Below, in pieces: positions 29,937 to 41,108 of a stretch of 64,000 bases of DNA. This DNA comes from JANTGF01 sp963750735. Its GTDB lineage: Bacteria; Bacteroidota; Bacteroidia; Bacteroidales; VadinHA17. Position 1 is the first letter of the stretch; the number at the start of each line of letters is the position of its first letter. Below the pieces are notes generated by a model that made no database searches, had not been told where the DNA came from, and saw only the letters and a program-made list of their open reading frames with translations. The position numbers and the translations under genes were made by a program. The stretch spans positions 1 to 64,000 of the forward strand of contig CAVVRY010000006.1 of NCBI GenBank assembly GCA_963750735.1, read 5' to 3'.

Positions 29937-32681
29937 TCATGTATTTAGGTTTCGATCGTACAAGCCGTTAATCAATATTAATCTCGATTGGTTTTGTATT
30001 CCATCCACTAACTTGAATCTTAAGATATTTCTATTCAAGATTGCACTGAGATCGATCAAATGGTTTTTTCTTCACCTGGAACAATGGATATATAATTATC
30101 AGAATAAAAAACCGGCAGTACTCTTTTGTTTGTATTTCGATCTATCACCGAAATTCGATTGAAGAAGGATACAGGGTTTTGAGAAGATGGATTTTTCAAT
30201 TTCAAATTCAGTTGATGCTGAATGGATTTTTCAACGGAAAACTCAAGAGCCACACTTTTTATTTCCTGAAGCCCAGTATATTCTCCATCCTTATCAGGTA
30301 GCCAATAGAAATTCTCACTTAACAGTTTTTTATCCTTATCCATTAATTTCAATAATAGAAAGATACCTTTTTCTGATTTTAATGGAGACAATTTGCTTCC
30401 TATAGTTCCCATACTCCTGTGCACTTGTGGCATTGACAGAAACGTTTTCCTGGTAAATTAGTGATTCATTGCCTTGCATGTCATAGCAGAATACCTTAAT
30501 CACAGGTCATTTTTATCTTCGAAAGTATTGTTGGTGATCATCACCTGTTCCTTTACCGGATCGAAAAGGATATGAAGTGCTTCACTGCCATGGTGCAAAC
30601 CATACAATCCGGCATTTTGATCCAGGAAATGGTCATACATCTGTCCACGCATGGCTGTCCATGGATTTTGTGTTTTCCAGATGATCAGTCCTGTGTACCA
30701 ATCCCACATATGAGAGGAGAAACCCTCGATAAGTGCCCGGTACTGGTTGTAATTTACCAGTTGTGCTATTTTTGCAAAATCAGGCCACATCCTTTGGTTC
30801 TCCATATTTATTGATATAATCGCCATAACCAATGTACTTATGATATCGCCAGAGGGGGTGAATACCACTCCATCGGGTTTTTGGTTCATCCTTTTCAGAT
30901 TTATATTGTCCGGGAACTACCATTGCCTCTTCCGGCATAAAGCGGAGCAAACCCTCGTAATCCTGGAGTCCAACAGAGCCAACTTCTGAATTAAAAGGGA
31001 ATGTTTTTCGCTCAAAGAATCGGTTGATAGGTTGAATGCTGTATGGGCCATCACCATTTCCACCAATTGAATTGAAAGACATGCTATCGGAGGTAGAGTT
31101 TTCTACAAACCAGCGTGTTCCATCAAGTAGATCCAAAGTGTCTTTTAAGGCGCTAAGGATATCATCCGGGGGACTCATTTCATTCCCTCCACACCAGAAA
31201 GCCAGGGAAGGGTGGTTTCGGATCATTTTTATCTGATCAGCTGCAGAAGCAAGAAATAAATGGTGATCATCGGGGTATTTTCGACGTGTTTCCTGATCCT
31301 CTTTTTTCTTCGGATCGTTCCACCGGCCATTCCCATCTCCGGAAATCCAGAAATCCTGCATAACCAGAAGGCCATATTTATCACATGCCTCATAAAATTC
31401 AGGTCGCTCTGTAATGGCTCCTCCCCATATACGAATACAGTTGAGGTTCATGTCTCTGTGCATCCTGATTTCGGCATCGTATCTTTCCGGTGAGAAACGC
31501 AACATTGCATCGGAAATGATCCAGTTTCCACCTTTTATAAATATTTTCTGACCATTTATTGAAACCTGCCGGCTTCTGGTATGAGAATTCCATTCCGTTC
31601 TGAGTTCTCTAATGCCGGTTTGCAAGGTTTCGGTATCAGAAATTGTCTCACCAAGTTTAAAGCTAAAGGTGAGATCGTATAAAGACTGCTCTCCATAACC
31701 ATTCGGCCACCACAGCTTTGGATCTTCAATGCTTACAATTGGCAGGGAAACTGTTTTTTCCTCGAAAGGTAAAAGTTTAACCTTTTCACTCACCTTGTAT
31801 TTCCCAATTTCAATAGCTGAGAATACCCATCAACAGGCTTATGAACTTGCATTCATCACTTCAATAGAAGACTCAACCAGACAGGGTTCCTGCGTTTTCC
31901 CCGGAAATCGAATGCCTGGCACTTTTGTAATAACATGCGGATTCTTAATATTTACCGGGCCTGTTTTTTCCAGCTCAACTTTATCCCATATTCCTGTATT
32001 TCTATCCCGAACTGGCTGTATCCAATCCCAACCTGCCACATATTGATGCATTACATTTTTAGCAATCATACCGTCACCAGCCTGACCACCATTTGGATTT
32101 CCAACAGGGTCGGGTGGCAGGACCAGAACAGCCAGTTTATTATCTTTGGGTTTTACAATATCTGTTATGCGATATGATTGCCTAAGGAACATTCCAAAAT
32201 GGGTTTCTTTGTTTACCTTATGTCCATTCAAGAAGATTTCACAGCCGTAATTGACACCCCTGAAATGGAGCCACAATTGTTCATTCTTTTCTAAATCATC
32301 GAAATCAAATTCCTTATAAAACCAATAAGTGTAATGGTCCCTGCCAGTATCATAAATATCTTCAATATTTTGGTTGTTGAAGCCATAAAAAGGATCAGGG
32401 ATTTTATTATTTTCCAGAAGAGTAGTCAATACAGTTCCGGGTACAACTGCCGGCAGCCAATTTTTTAGATCTGCTCCTTTGTCTGAAGTTAGTTGATAGC
32501 CAGATGCTTGAACCTCCTTAATATTTTTGCAGAACCAACCGCTATCCAGATTGGTTTTTTGCTGGCCAGAGACCAGTTGAAGGCTTACTGCCAGTGCTAC
32601 TAATATGACCAGGAAATTCCTACTGGTTAAACAATAGTTTTGGATCTTGTTCAATCTATATTTTTTTAATCCTTTGATCAA
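29937..32681 (-). pseudogene. GH2 exo-beta-mannosidase/glucosaminidase-like enzyme, several frame breaks
   Basis: A secreted GH2 of about 910 residues in five pieces. Signal peptide (about 20-40, SLQLVSGQ), jelly-roll N-domain (VVPGTVLTTLLENNKIPDPF.., LWLHFRGVNYGCEIFLNG), Ig-like domain and TIM barrel. The acid/base Glu is in FWCGGNEMSPP and the nucleophile Glu in FPFNSEVGSVGLQ, both kept. These motifs match the beta-mannosidase / exo-glucosaminidase branch. Breaks: a compensating pair near 31841 and 31828, near 30782 (restores KDVADFAKIAQ), near 30503 (restores NDLVIKVFCYDMQ), the CCC near 30409, and near 30060 (restores IDLSAILNRNILRF, ending at 29937). It starts 11 bp after the GH38 stop, so the two form an operon that would trim mannose-containing glycans. 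Confidence 0.78.
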
Positions 32682-32692
32682 ATGTGCTTTAG

Positions 32693-35600
32693 CTATCTCA
32701 AATCAAGACTAAATGTTTCGATGCTATATTTTGGAATTACTATTTTGGCTACAGGAACAGGATTTTCTTCAATGATATTGGTTTTATTTATTGCCCCAAT
32801 ATCGAAGAACGATTTTAATTGAACATTGGTTTGCTGGCCTTCTGAATCATACATCCGAATTACAAAATCCTCCGAGTCTTCCGCTTTCTTTATAGCAGTG
32901 ACTATTACATTTTCTTTGTCTACAGAGAAAAAGCTAAGTTTTTCTGATAAAGTGGCGTTGACTGATTTCTCAGGATTTACCACAACATGAATTGGCTCGT
33001 TGTGCTGCTTTGCAATGAGCATCCCTGATATGTCGCTACTGCTGTTTGAAGTCAGAATGTTGTGATAATAGTGATCACCACCCTGTGAATATTCATTTCC
33101 TTCCCAGTGACAGGAAGTTCGGCTGGCAAGCAAAAATGCTGAAGAACCGGATTGGCATTGTCACTGGTTGGGTCTATCCAGTCGGCTGCAGCAACAGAAG
33201 AACTCAAAGTAATACTCATTTCTTCATCTGAGGCAGAAATCCAGTCAATAATCGCCCTGGGATGCACATCTTTGCAAAGTGGGGCATATCTTTCACCCGC
33301 AGTTTTTATTTCATCGAGGCCTACCTTAACGGTTCCAAAGGGAACCTCATAGGAGACTTGTGCATTTTTCATATCAATGGGGAAGGCAGTTCTGAATTCC
33401 CGGTACAATTCCCCTGACCAGTTGAGTAGTTTTGTTTCAAAAAGAATTCTTTTTAGTTCATGATAGATTGTCACATCCTGTTCTACAATGGCATATAAAA
33501 TTTGCTGTCTGATTCGGTATGTGGAGTAATACCTCTCCATCGCTAATTATTGTCCATGTCGGGATTGTGGGTACTAACTTTATCAAAATCTTTCATAAAT
33601 GGTTGTTGCACATCACCAAACTCCCCGGCACCATTTCCAACTGACTCCATGGTAAATACTTCTGCACCCTTCAAATTTTCGGTTTTCAACAGATCTCTTT
33701 TTAGCTGTTTATCATGAATCTGGGAAATTCCACCTTTTGCAAAGCTTATGCTGTAGAATTCATTCTCATATTTGTCTTTTGAAACACCTGACGAAGTTTC
33801 TTTTTCTTTTTTCTTAGAGAGCTCAACATAATAGGTTCTGTATCCTATTGAAGGAATATCTTTTGCCACAAATACAACATCAGCACTTTTCAGACTGCCA
33901 TCTTCATAATATTTTGTGCTTTTTAATTGTGATGGGATAGGATTTCCTTCGTCTGACATTATTTTCAGACTCTGAGCTTCTCCTTTTTGTAAACTTAGCT
34001 TTGCTGTTACTGGATCGGTCCTTTTCCAGGAAAGGCTATTAAATAGAACAACTGGAATACCTGCTTTTTTCATTGGTTTTAATTCTTCCAGAGATAAAAT
34101 TCAGGCTTTCATTCAATAAATTTTGTCCAAGTGTGCGGGATTTAACCAATTGTGATTGAAATAGATTGTCGGTAATATCTCCATCGTGTCCTCCCCAGCC
34201 ATGATCGGGGTAAATTTTTGCCTGCCAGGCCTCATCAATATCATCTGCGGGATAAGGCATTTTTGCAGGATCAACAAGACTGGCAATACTCAAGAACTTT
34301 TCTGCAGCCGGGATTAATTTAGAAGCTTCCCTGCTGGCTGTCAGAGCATCATGATGGGCCGGACCATGAATATATATCCATACATTGGGTCTTTCCCCCC
34401 TGATGGTGTCGATGCCGGTTGCACTGGCTTTGGCCAGGGGCATATACTCGTCTACTGTCATAACATTCATATCGGGAAGATATATGGACTTTTCTGTTCC
34501 ATTTTGGTCCATAATACTTTTAGAGCCATTCCAGGCATCAATAAACTCAGAATAGTCAATTGCCGGAAGCATATCCTGGTCGGAGAGGAGGGGTGTATGG
34601 TTTTTACTATCTGTAAAATATGTGTCCCATTCAACCACCTGTTCAGCTCCATATTTGATTTTACTGCTCAGGTCTTTTGATAGATGGTTAAGATCCTCAC
34701 CATAGTGGCCGGGGCTATATGTAAATACGGAACTTCCATCAGGGCTTTGCCAGTGAAACAAGCCCCTGCCATGCCGACTGATAACCATATAATCTACCCC
34801 TGCTTTTTTTAAAATTTGTGGTGTTTGCAAACTTTTGCCAGGGACATCCACATTCCAATATACCTTTGAATCGTATCCACCAAACATTTTTTTAACCCAC
34901 TTTTTCCCCAGATAGAGTTGGCGTACCTGATCTTCAGAGTCATACATATCTTCGTATGGGCAATTGTATGTGGCACCAACTGACAAAAGTTTTTTATTGA
35001 GCAACTGGGTTAATTTTTCCTGGGCATCGGGATGCCTGTTCAGGTATTCACGTAGCATTAAACCATCCTCAATGTCAAAACCATAATCTTCCCTTGCAAA
35101 GGCATCTTTGATTATGGGTGTTAGCAACAATGTGTCTCTAAGCATGATACAAACTTCAGGTCGGTCGACCCAGGCAATATCCTGGTGACTGGAATTCATT
35201 ATAGCTACCAGGCCATCTTCATATTTTCTGTCAAAAAAGTTTTCATAGGTATTGTAAAATGAGGGACGATATAGCTTGGTAAGAGTAGCTCTCCATCCTT
35301 CATGGTATTGAGTATTTAGAAAATAGAAATAATGCCCCCTAATATCTGATTTTGTATAAATTCCATTTTCATTAGGGAATTTTATTTCAAAAGAATCATC
35401 TCCATAATGAAGCGAAAATGTTTTTTTCGGAGCTGCAATTTTTAAAGAGGCTTTCGCCAGTTCACCCTGTTTTTTAAATATAACTTTATTACTCTTCTTG
35501 CCATCGCTTTTAATAAAAACTTCTATGCCTGCAAAATGCCCGGGTGCATCAATAAATAATTGATCATTGATCTGTTTAATGCTAAAGGATGTTTCATTTT

Positions 35601-36267
35601 GGGCAGCAATCTTTAAGCGTTCAATGGCATCTGTTGCTTTAAAAATCATGAACCATGAATTGCTGGACTTATTATGACCAAGAACCTTAATTCTGGCTCC
35701 TTCCCCTTTATTAACCAGGTCAACCGGGACAGTTAGCCTGAAAGCACCCACACCATCCCCATTTCTGTCTCTTTCAACAAGAATATATTCTGCATCGCCA
35801 TTTCCGGGATTTCTTACAATATCGAGTTCACCAGTTGGATTGGCTTTAAAAGTTAGCAGAAGTTCATTGTTTATAAAAATGTCATAAGGTTCAATGAGGT
35901 TAAGATCAATATCTGAAATGAAGAAGAAAGTGACTTTATCTTTTGTGAAATTTTCAGGTACTTTACCGGTTAGTAATTCAAAAGATTTCAGGCCAGTTGT
36001 AGCTCTTGATATCAATGCCTTACTTATATCTTCACGTATTGATGGGTAGGTATATTCACCTCCTCCAATGGTACTGGCATATCCTTCAATATCGTTTTTA
36101 CAAATAGAGTAAAGAAAATATTTGGTATTGATCTCATGTACATGATTGTGGCCACTGCCTTCGTGAGCTGTTAATACAAATGGATGCAGCAGCAAGACTA
36201 GTAGAAATACAAGTACTGGAATATTTAATAAGCTTATATGTTTGCTTTTAATTCTGCCTGAGTTCAT
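32693..36267 (-). pseudogene. GH38-type alpha-mannosidase, three frame breaks
   Basis: About 1190 residues. The longest frame opens at 36363, but the Met at 36267 directly precedes a signal peptide (about 15-35, LVFLLVLLLHPFVLTA) and is the likely start. After an N-terminal accessory part (about 40-330) comes the GH38 catalytic region. The metal site begins MNSSHQDIAWVDRPE, and further on are GLFHWQSPDGSSVF (active-site strand) and the HGWGGHDGDITDNLF segment with His and Asp. The beta-rich C-terminal domains are in the shorter pieces. Breaks: near 34074 (extra base), near 33545 (missing base) and the five-base run at 33132-33136 (missing base; gives LQHFLLASRTSCHW). It probably removes alpha-mannose from glycoproteins or mannan in the periplasm, with the downstream GH2. 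Confidence 0.78.
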
Positions 36268-36436
36268 GGAATGTATTTTTTTAAATGGATGGGTCCGTTT
36301 ATTAGCCCTATAAAGGTAATAACAATCGAGTCCAAAATAATATATTTTATAAAAATGAATCACATCAGCAAAATAGTTGAGATGGTTTCAATCAGGATGA
36401 TCTATGCTTTTTACAATGATATTCCTGCTGAAATAA

Positions 36437-36463
36437 AAAATACCCGGAGGACCCGGGTATTTT
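36437..36463 (-). terminator. Terminator of the superoxide dismutase gene
   Basis: An 11-bp stem, AAAATACCCGG with CCGGGTATTTT and loop AGGAC, lies 31 bp after the sodN stop. On the minus strand it is followed by a run of six T. The rest of the 226-bp gap up to 36267 is the leader of the GH38 gene. Confidence 0.7.
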
Positions 36464-36493
36464 CTACTTTTTTCTAATCAGTCATATTAATGT

Positions 36494-36967
36494 TTATGGG
36501 CTATGAAAATAGCTTTTCTCAAATAAACTTAAAGTAGATCTGAGTTTTTCAATATTTGCTAAATCAGTGCCTTGTTTGCTTTTCATTGAGTATACCAATA
36601 AACCGTGCAGAAGTTCAAGTTGCTTCTGGTATTTTGCATATGCTTCTGCATCATCAGGATCAACCATCTTAATTCTTTGATGTAAGAAATACTGGCTTAC
36701 AATGTCCTGGATTTTTTTCGCATGTTCTTCTTTATTGTAAATCCAACGCACCAGCTGGTTGTAATCTGGCTTATCACTTTTTGAAAGTTCATTGATCTGA
36801 TTCATTGATTTTTCAATTGTAGCTATGTGTTCAGCAATAAGGGCTATTCTAACAGAGTCACCATAGATACCACATGGGATCTCACAATGTGCATACGATT
36901 TGAAATTGGCAAAAACTAGAATACTTAGGAATAGAGCAATCCTGGTAATTTTGTTAACATTTTTCAT
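36494..36967 (-). CDS. sodN: Nickel superoxide dismutase with Sec signal peptide
   Basis: 157 residues from the Met at 36967; a longer open frame to 37093 adds 42 unlikely residues. The first 26 residues are a Sec signal (MKNVNKITRIALFLSILVF...KSYA) whose AxA-like cleavage site falls exactly before HCEIPCGIYGD. This is the Ni-hook HCxxPCxxY, where His1, Cys2 and Cys6 bind nickel and Pro5 and Tyr9 are conserved. The rest is a four-helix bundle of about 131 residues, close to the usual 117. In Streptomyces and cyanobacteria the cytoplasmic precursor is trimmed by the SodX protease. Here signal peptidase could free His1, placing the enzyme in the periplasm. No SodX-like gene is nearby. It is followed by a clear terminator. 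Confidence 0.88.
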   Translation of the reverse strand: MKNVNKITRIALFLSILVFANFKSYAHCEIPCGIYGDSVRIALIAEHIATIEKSMNQINELSKSDKPDYNQLVRWIYNKEEHAKKIQDIVSQYFLHQRIKMVDPDDAEAYAKYQKQLELLHGLLVYSMKSKQGTDLANIEKLRSTLSLFEKSYFHSP

Positions 36968-37128
36968 GATTATTATAATTTTATTGATTAATATTTGCGA
37001 TAAAACTAACAAGAATTTATTAATTCTAAAGTTCACTATAGAACTCACAAAATAAAAATAAGGTAATAAGTGGAATAAATTTTGCTTTAGCATTGTCTAA
37101 AAGTATATATTAATCAAAATTTTTCGAG

Positions 37129-37515
37129 ATGAAAAAAATTAGCAGATCAATTTTAGTATTTCTCATGGCCATGCTTGTTACTGTGGGGTATTCTCAACAA
37201 CAACAGCGAATGAGTGCTGAAGACAGGGCGAAAAGTACAACAGAGTGGATGACCAAGGAGCTTAAACTGGATGACAAAACATCAAAGAAAGTCGAGGAAA
37301 TTAACCTGAAGTTTGCGAAAAAGACACAGGAAAAAATGATGGAAGCAAGAGATGCAGGTGTCGACCGTTCGCAAATGCGTGAGATGATGGGGAAAGTAAA
37401 TGATGAAAAGAACAAGGAACTAAAGCCAGTACTCGGTGATGAAAAATATGAACAGTATTTAAAATTGCTAGAGGAAAGAAGGCAAAACCGCCAGGCTGGT
37501 CAGCCGGGTGGTTGA
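37129..37515 (+). CDS. DUF4890-like small secreted protein
   Basis: 128 residues: signal peptide (about 1-22, TVGYSQ), then a charged helical body (MTKELKLDDKTSKKVEEINLKF.., KELKPVLGDEKYEQYLKLLEERR) with the LTxxQ/Spy-like helical pattern typical of Bacteroidota DUF4890 proteins, ending in a QPGG tail. It probably acts as a periplasmic stress or chaperone-type protein by analogy with Spy; this is inference. It is divergent from sodN with 161 bp between the start codons. An inverted repeat, GCAGGTA/TACCTGC (37549-37555 and 37570-37576), lies after it, before the convergent sulfatase. Confidence 0.75.
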   Translation: MKKISRSILVFLMAMLVTVGYSQQQQRMSAEDRAKSTTEWMTKELKLDDKTSKKVEEINLKFAKKTQEKMMEARDAGVDRSQMREMMGKVNDEKNKELKPVLGDEKYEQYLKLLEERRQNRQAGQPGG

Positions 37516-37613
37516 TAATAAAGTATGATATTTATGAATAAGCTTAGCGCAGGTAAATTAATTTTTAAATACCTGCCCTAAGTTTCAATGGATATATTTT
37601 TTAAGGGTAAACT

Positions 37614-39226
37614 TTATTTCTTATACATTTCTATGTATTTCTTGTCGAGTTCCTCTGAGTCCTTGTATTTGACTCTTAATTCGGCAAGTTTTTCCTTTAA
37701 GTCCTGAACCACCTCTGAATATCAGGATCATTATAAACATTTTTCATTTCGAATTTATCCTTCTTCCTGTCGTATAGTTCCCACTCATCCACATCATAAT
37801 AGAAGTGAGCAAGTTTATATTCTTCGGTTACAATTCCATAATGCCTTTTAACCATATGTACTGAGGGGTATTCATAATAATGATAATACACGGCTTCCCT
37901 GAAATCTTCAGAATCCCCTTTGAATAATGGAATTAAACTTTCTCCTTGCATATCACTGGGTGCATCAATATTGGCAGCCTCAAGAAAGGTTTGTGCAAAG
38001 TCAAGGTTCTGTACCATTTGAGTATTTACAGTTCCCGGTTCAATAACTCCAGGCCACCTGACCAGCAGGGGTGTTTTAAATGACTCATTGTAAATAAAAC
38101 GCTTGTCGAACCACCCATGCTCACCAAGGTAAAATCCCTGGTCAGAAGTATAAACTACAATTGTGTTTTCAGCCAGGCCATTTTCATCTAGATATTCTAA
38201 TACGTTACCCACACCCTCATCAACTGCTGCAATACATCCCAGGTAATCTTGCATATAGCGTTGGTACCTCCATTTCATCAGTTCTTCTTTTGACATATTG
38301 GGGTAATTCATTTTAAATTCTTCATTCATTGGTCCATATACAGCATCCCATGCAGCCCTTTGCTCAGGAGTTTGCCTGCCAACTTCATGCTTAAAAGCGT
38401 TTTTGTCCCAACCCGAGGTTTCAGGAATGCCCAATTCATCCATTACCTCAGGATAAATTTTTGAATCTCCGGCCCAATTCATGTGTGTCAATAAGTTCAT
38501 TTCAGCTGTTTTAGCAGCTGTTCCTCTGCCTTCATAAGTATCGAAAAGTGTTTCAGGCTCCTTAAAAGTTTTCTTAATAAATTCTTTGTAATGTCTTTCA
38601 GCCGGGAGCCATTCTCTATGTGGTGCTTTATGCAGATACATCAAAAGGAATGGCTTATCCGGGTTCCTTTCTTCTTTAAGCCAGTTCAGGGTCATATTTG
38701 TAATTATATCCGTTGTATATCCCTCAACAATTATTTCTCCCTCATTTTTGGTAATAAATTTCGGATTGTAATAAGTTCCTTGTCCCGGCAATATTTTAAA
38801 CTGATCGAATCCTTTTGGATTGTTGCCAAAGTGCAGTTTGCCAAACATAGCGGTCTGGTATCCTTTCTCCTGAAGAATTTGTGGGAAAGTAATCTGGTTA
38901 GTGTCAAATGGAAAACGGTTATCAATTTTACCATTCAAATGACTGTGTTTCCCGGTTAAAATCACCGCCCTGGATGGGGCACAAATGGAATTAGTAACAC
39001 AGGCATTTGAAAACAATAAACCTTCATTGGCAATCCGGTCAATGTTGGGAGTTTTGGTTAAGGTTCTGTCATATGCACTAATTGCCTGATAAGCATGATC
39101 ATCTGACATTATAAATAAGATATTGGGTCTTTTAATATCAGTTGAATCAGATTTCTGTTTTGCCATCTGACAGGATGATGACAAAACTATAATAGCAGCA
39201 TAGAAAAAAAGGTTTTTCATTTTCAT
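37614..39226 (-). pseudogene. Lipoprotein sulfatase (type I), frame break near the C-terminus
   Basis: About 537 residues. Lipoprotein signal (LSSSC, Cys19). The metal site begins NILFIMSDDHAYQAIS, and the formylglycine motif is Cys-type, ICAPSRAVILTGK (Cys82), which needs an anaerobic (anSME) or FGE-type maturase not found in this window. Further metal-site motifs are YTSDQGFYLGEHGWFDKR and the C-terminal WELYDRKKDKFEMKNV. The main frame stops at 37697; adding one base near 37714 gives DPDIQEVVQDLKEKLAELRVKY and extends the protein to 37614. Substrate not readable. It belongs to the glycan-degrading set of this region, where sulfated polysaccharide is a likely food source (inference). Confidence 0.83.
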
Positions 39227-39352
39227 TGTAGAGTATTAATGGTCATATAAAAGGATAAGCCAAAGATAATCAAATCCAAGTATTGAAAATTGTTTTATAG
39301 TTTTTGGAAAATAAAGAAGTCAGACTGATTAGTTTATATGATAATTCAAGTA

Positions 39353-39790
39353 TTAGCCTTTTTCAACCAGATCTTTCATTCCCTTGAGCACCATTTCCCA
39401 TCCATTTTGAGCATGTTCTAAAGCCTGGTCATTGGCAAAGCCCTTTTGTGTCAACTCCAGAATTGTATATCCCTGGTCTTCTCTTAGACGGTAAGTTACA
39501 ATGGAGTAATTTTCAATGTTGTCTTCAAGGCCTGAAAAACCACTCCAATAATTGTACTGAATCAAATTCATTGGTTTTACTGCCAGAATATTTCCTTTAT
39601 CCTTGTATTTTTTTCCATCAAATTCACCTTGAAAAACAACTGGGTGCCCAACTTTCCAATCTGTCACAACTTCAGTTCCAAAAAAGTATATTTTAATCTT
39701 CTCAGGATCAGTTATTGCATCCCAAACCTTTTCAATGCCTGCGTTGATTTTTAAAGTCTTATTTACTTCCAGATTTTTATTCATTTTCAT
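39353..39790 (-). CDS. SRPBCC/AHSA1-like START-domain protein
   Basis: 145 residues of the activator-of-Hsp90-homologue (AHSA1) fold: VNKTLKINAGIEKVWDAITDPEKIKIYFFG at the N-terminus, the VVTDWKVGHPVVFQGEF strand pair, and the C-terminal helix LEHAQNGWEMVLKGMKDLVEKG. Such proteins are often binding proteins or stress-linked and their ligand is unknown. A Met two codons in (MNKNLEVNK) is an alternative start. It lies 17 bp after the TlpA-like gene's stop in the direction of transcription and may share its transcript. Confidence 0.78.
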   Translation of the reverse strand: MKMNKNLEVNKTLKINAGIEKVWDAITDPEKIKIYFFGTEVVTDWKVGHPVVFQGEFDGKKYKDKGNILAVKPMNLIQYNYWSGFSGLEDNIENYSIVTYRLREDQGYTILELTQKGFANDQALEHAQNGWEMVLKGMKDLVEKG

Positions 39791-39807
39791 CTTTTTTTAA
39801 TTAAAAT

Positions 39808-40846
39808 CTAATCCAGGCTCTTACCAGAACTTTTGGAATTCTCCAGGATAGCATTCAATTCTTCCATGCTTATATTTTTTGCTATAATAATTCCATCCGG
39901 GTCTATCAGAAAATTTTGCGGAATGGCGCGAACTCCATATAATTTTGAGATTTCATCCCAGCCTTCCAGATTGGAGGCATGATTCCAATCGTTGATCTGA
40001 TCATCATTAATTGCTTTTATCCAGTTTTCTTTTGATTCATCCACAGAAACACTCAGGATAGTGAAATTAGTATTTTTAAAGCGATTGTATACCTCCAGTA
40101 TTTTTGGATTTTCAGCCCTGCAAGGGGCACACCATGAAGCCCAAAAATCAAGCAGCAGGTACTTGCCATGAAAATCAGTCAACTCAATTTCACTCCCTGC
40201 TTGGTTTTTAATCTTAAAGTTGGGTGCTTTTTCACCAGGTGCACTTAATTTGATACTTTCATATAATTTCACAAGATGTTCATAGTAAGCTGATCTCTTA
40301 ACCTCAACAGAAAAGTTATTTAATATAGTTTCCATGGTGTCACGTGTGAACTCATTTATTTGAAATTGATAGTAGGCTGTAAAGGCAGAAAATGTGTATT
40401 CAGGGAATTTTGTCATAATCTCCATTCCAGCCTTTTTTTCAAATATCTCATCAAGGGAATACCTCCTGAACAAGCTATCTTCTCTGGAACCTTTGATTGC
40501 AGGAATGTCTAGCTTGGTTGTGTCAAAATCAATCTCAATAAGGCTGTTTTCAAGGAAAAAGTTGATACCGGTTTTAATGTCATTAATGAAAATTGAATGC
40601 AAATAAGGGGTTTCAACACTTCCTTTGAATGAAAACCTGCCCCGAACGATATTTGCGGAATCAACAATTTGCTTTTTGTTTGTAACTAGATCAAGCTTTG
40701 CCAGAATAGCCTTTCCTGTAAATGACTGACTTGCTTTTGCCAATAATATGATAGGTATCTGATTTCCCGACTGGTTTGCAAGAATATATACAAACCGAAA
40801 GGAGAAGCGCCAAAAATATTTTCAGATACAATACAAATTTTATCAT
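39808..40846 (-). pseudogene. TlpA-like thiol-disulfide lipoprotein, N-terminal frame break
   Basis: About 345 residues. The open frame to 40743 lacks a signal. Upstream in the next frame from an ATG at 40846 is MIKFVLYLKIFLALLLSV followed by CIYSC, a lipoprotein leader, and removing one A from the run at 40735-40738 joins it as HIIGKASQSFTGKAILAKLDL. A DUF4369 N-domain (to about 150) precedes a thioredoxin-fold domain with active site FWASWCAPCRAENP and the cis-Pro motif AIPQNFLIDPDG. Bacteroidota TlpA/ResA-type proteins reduce periplasmic thiols or assist cytochrome c and envelope stress responses. Confidence 0.8.
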
Positions 40847-41108
40847 ATAGTGACTTTAAAAGTATTCATGGGATAATCTTAACGAAGATATTAAAAAATC
40901 AAAATATGGTTTGGATGCCACATGCTAGCAATCTCCTTAAAAAGAGAATATAACCTTTATTGATCCAGCACCTATGAATTTTATGAAGCAATTTAAATTG
41001 TTTCTTTTTAAAAATAGCATTTATTTTAACTGCTTATTTTTAAATGAATTGGCACTAAATCCACTTCGTTTTTTGGTTGAAAATATTTAACGATAAATTT
41101 ATACAGCT

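Noticed and set aside
36968..37093. N-terminal extension of the nickel superoxide dismutase
   Set aside because: The Met at 36967 directly begins a textbook signal peptide whose cleavage exposes the Ni-hook; the extra 42 residues are hydrophobic but would bury it.
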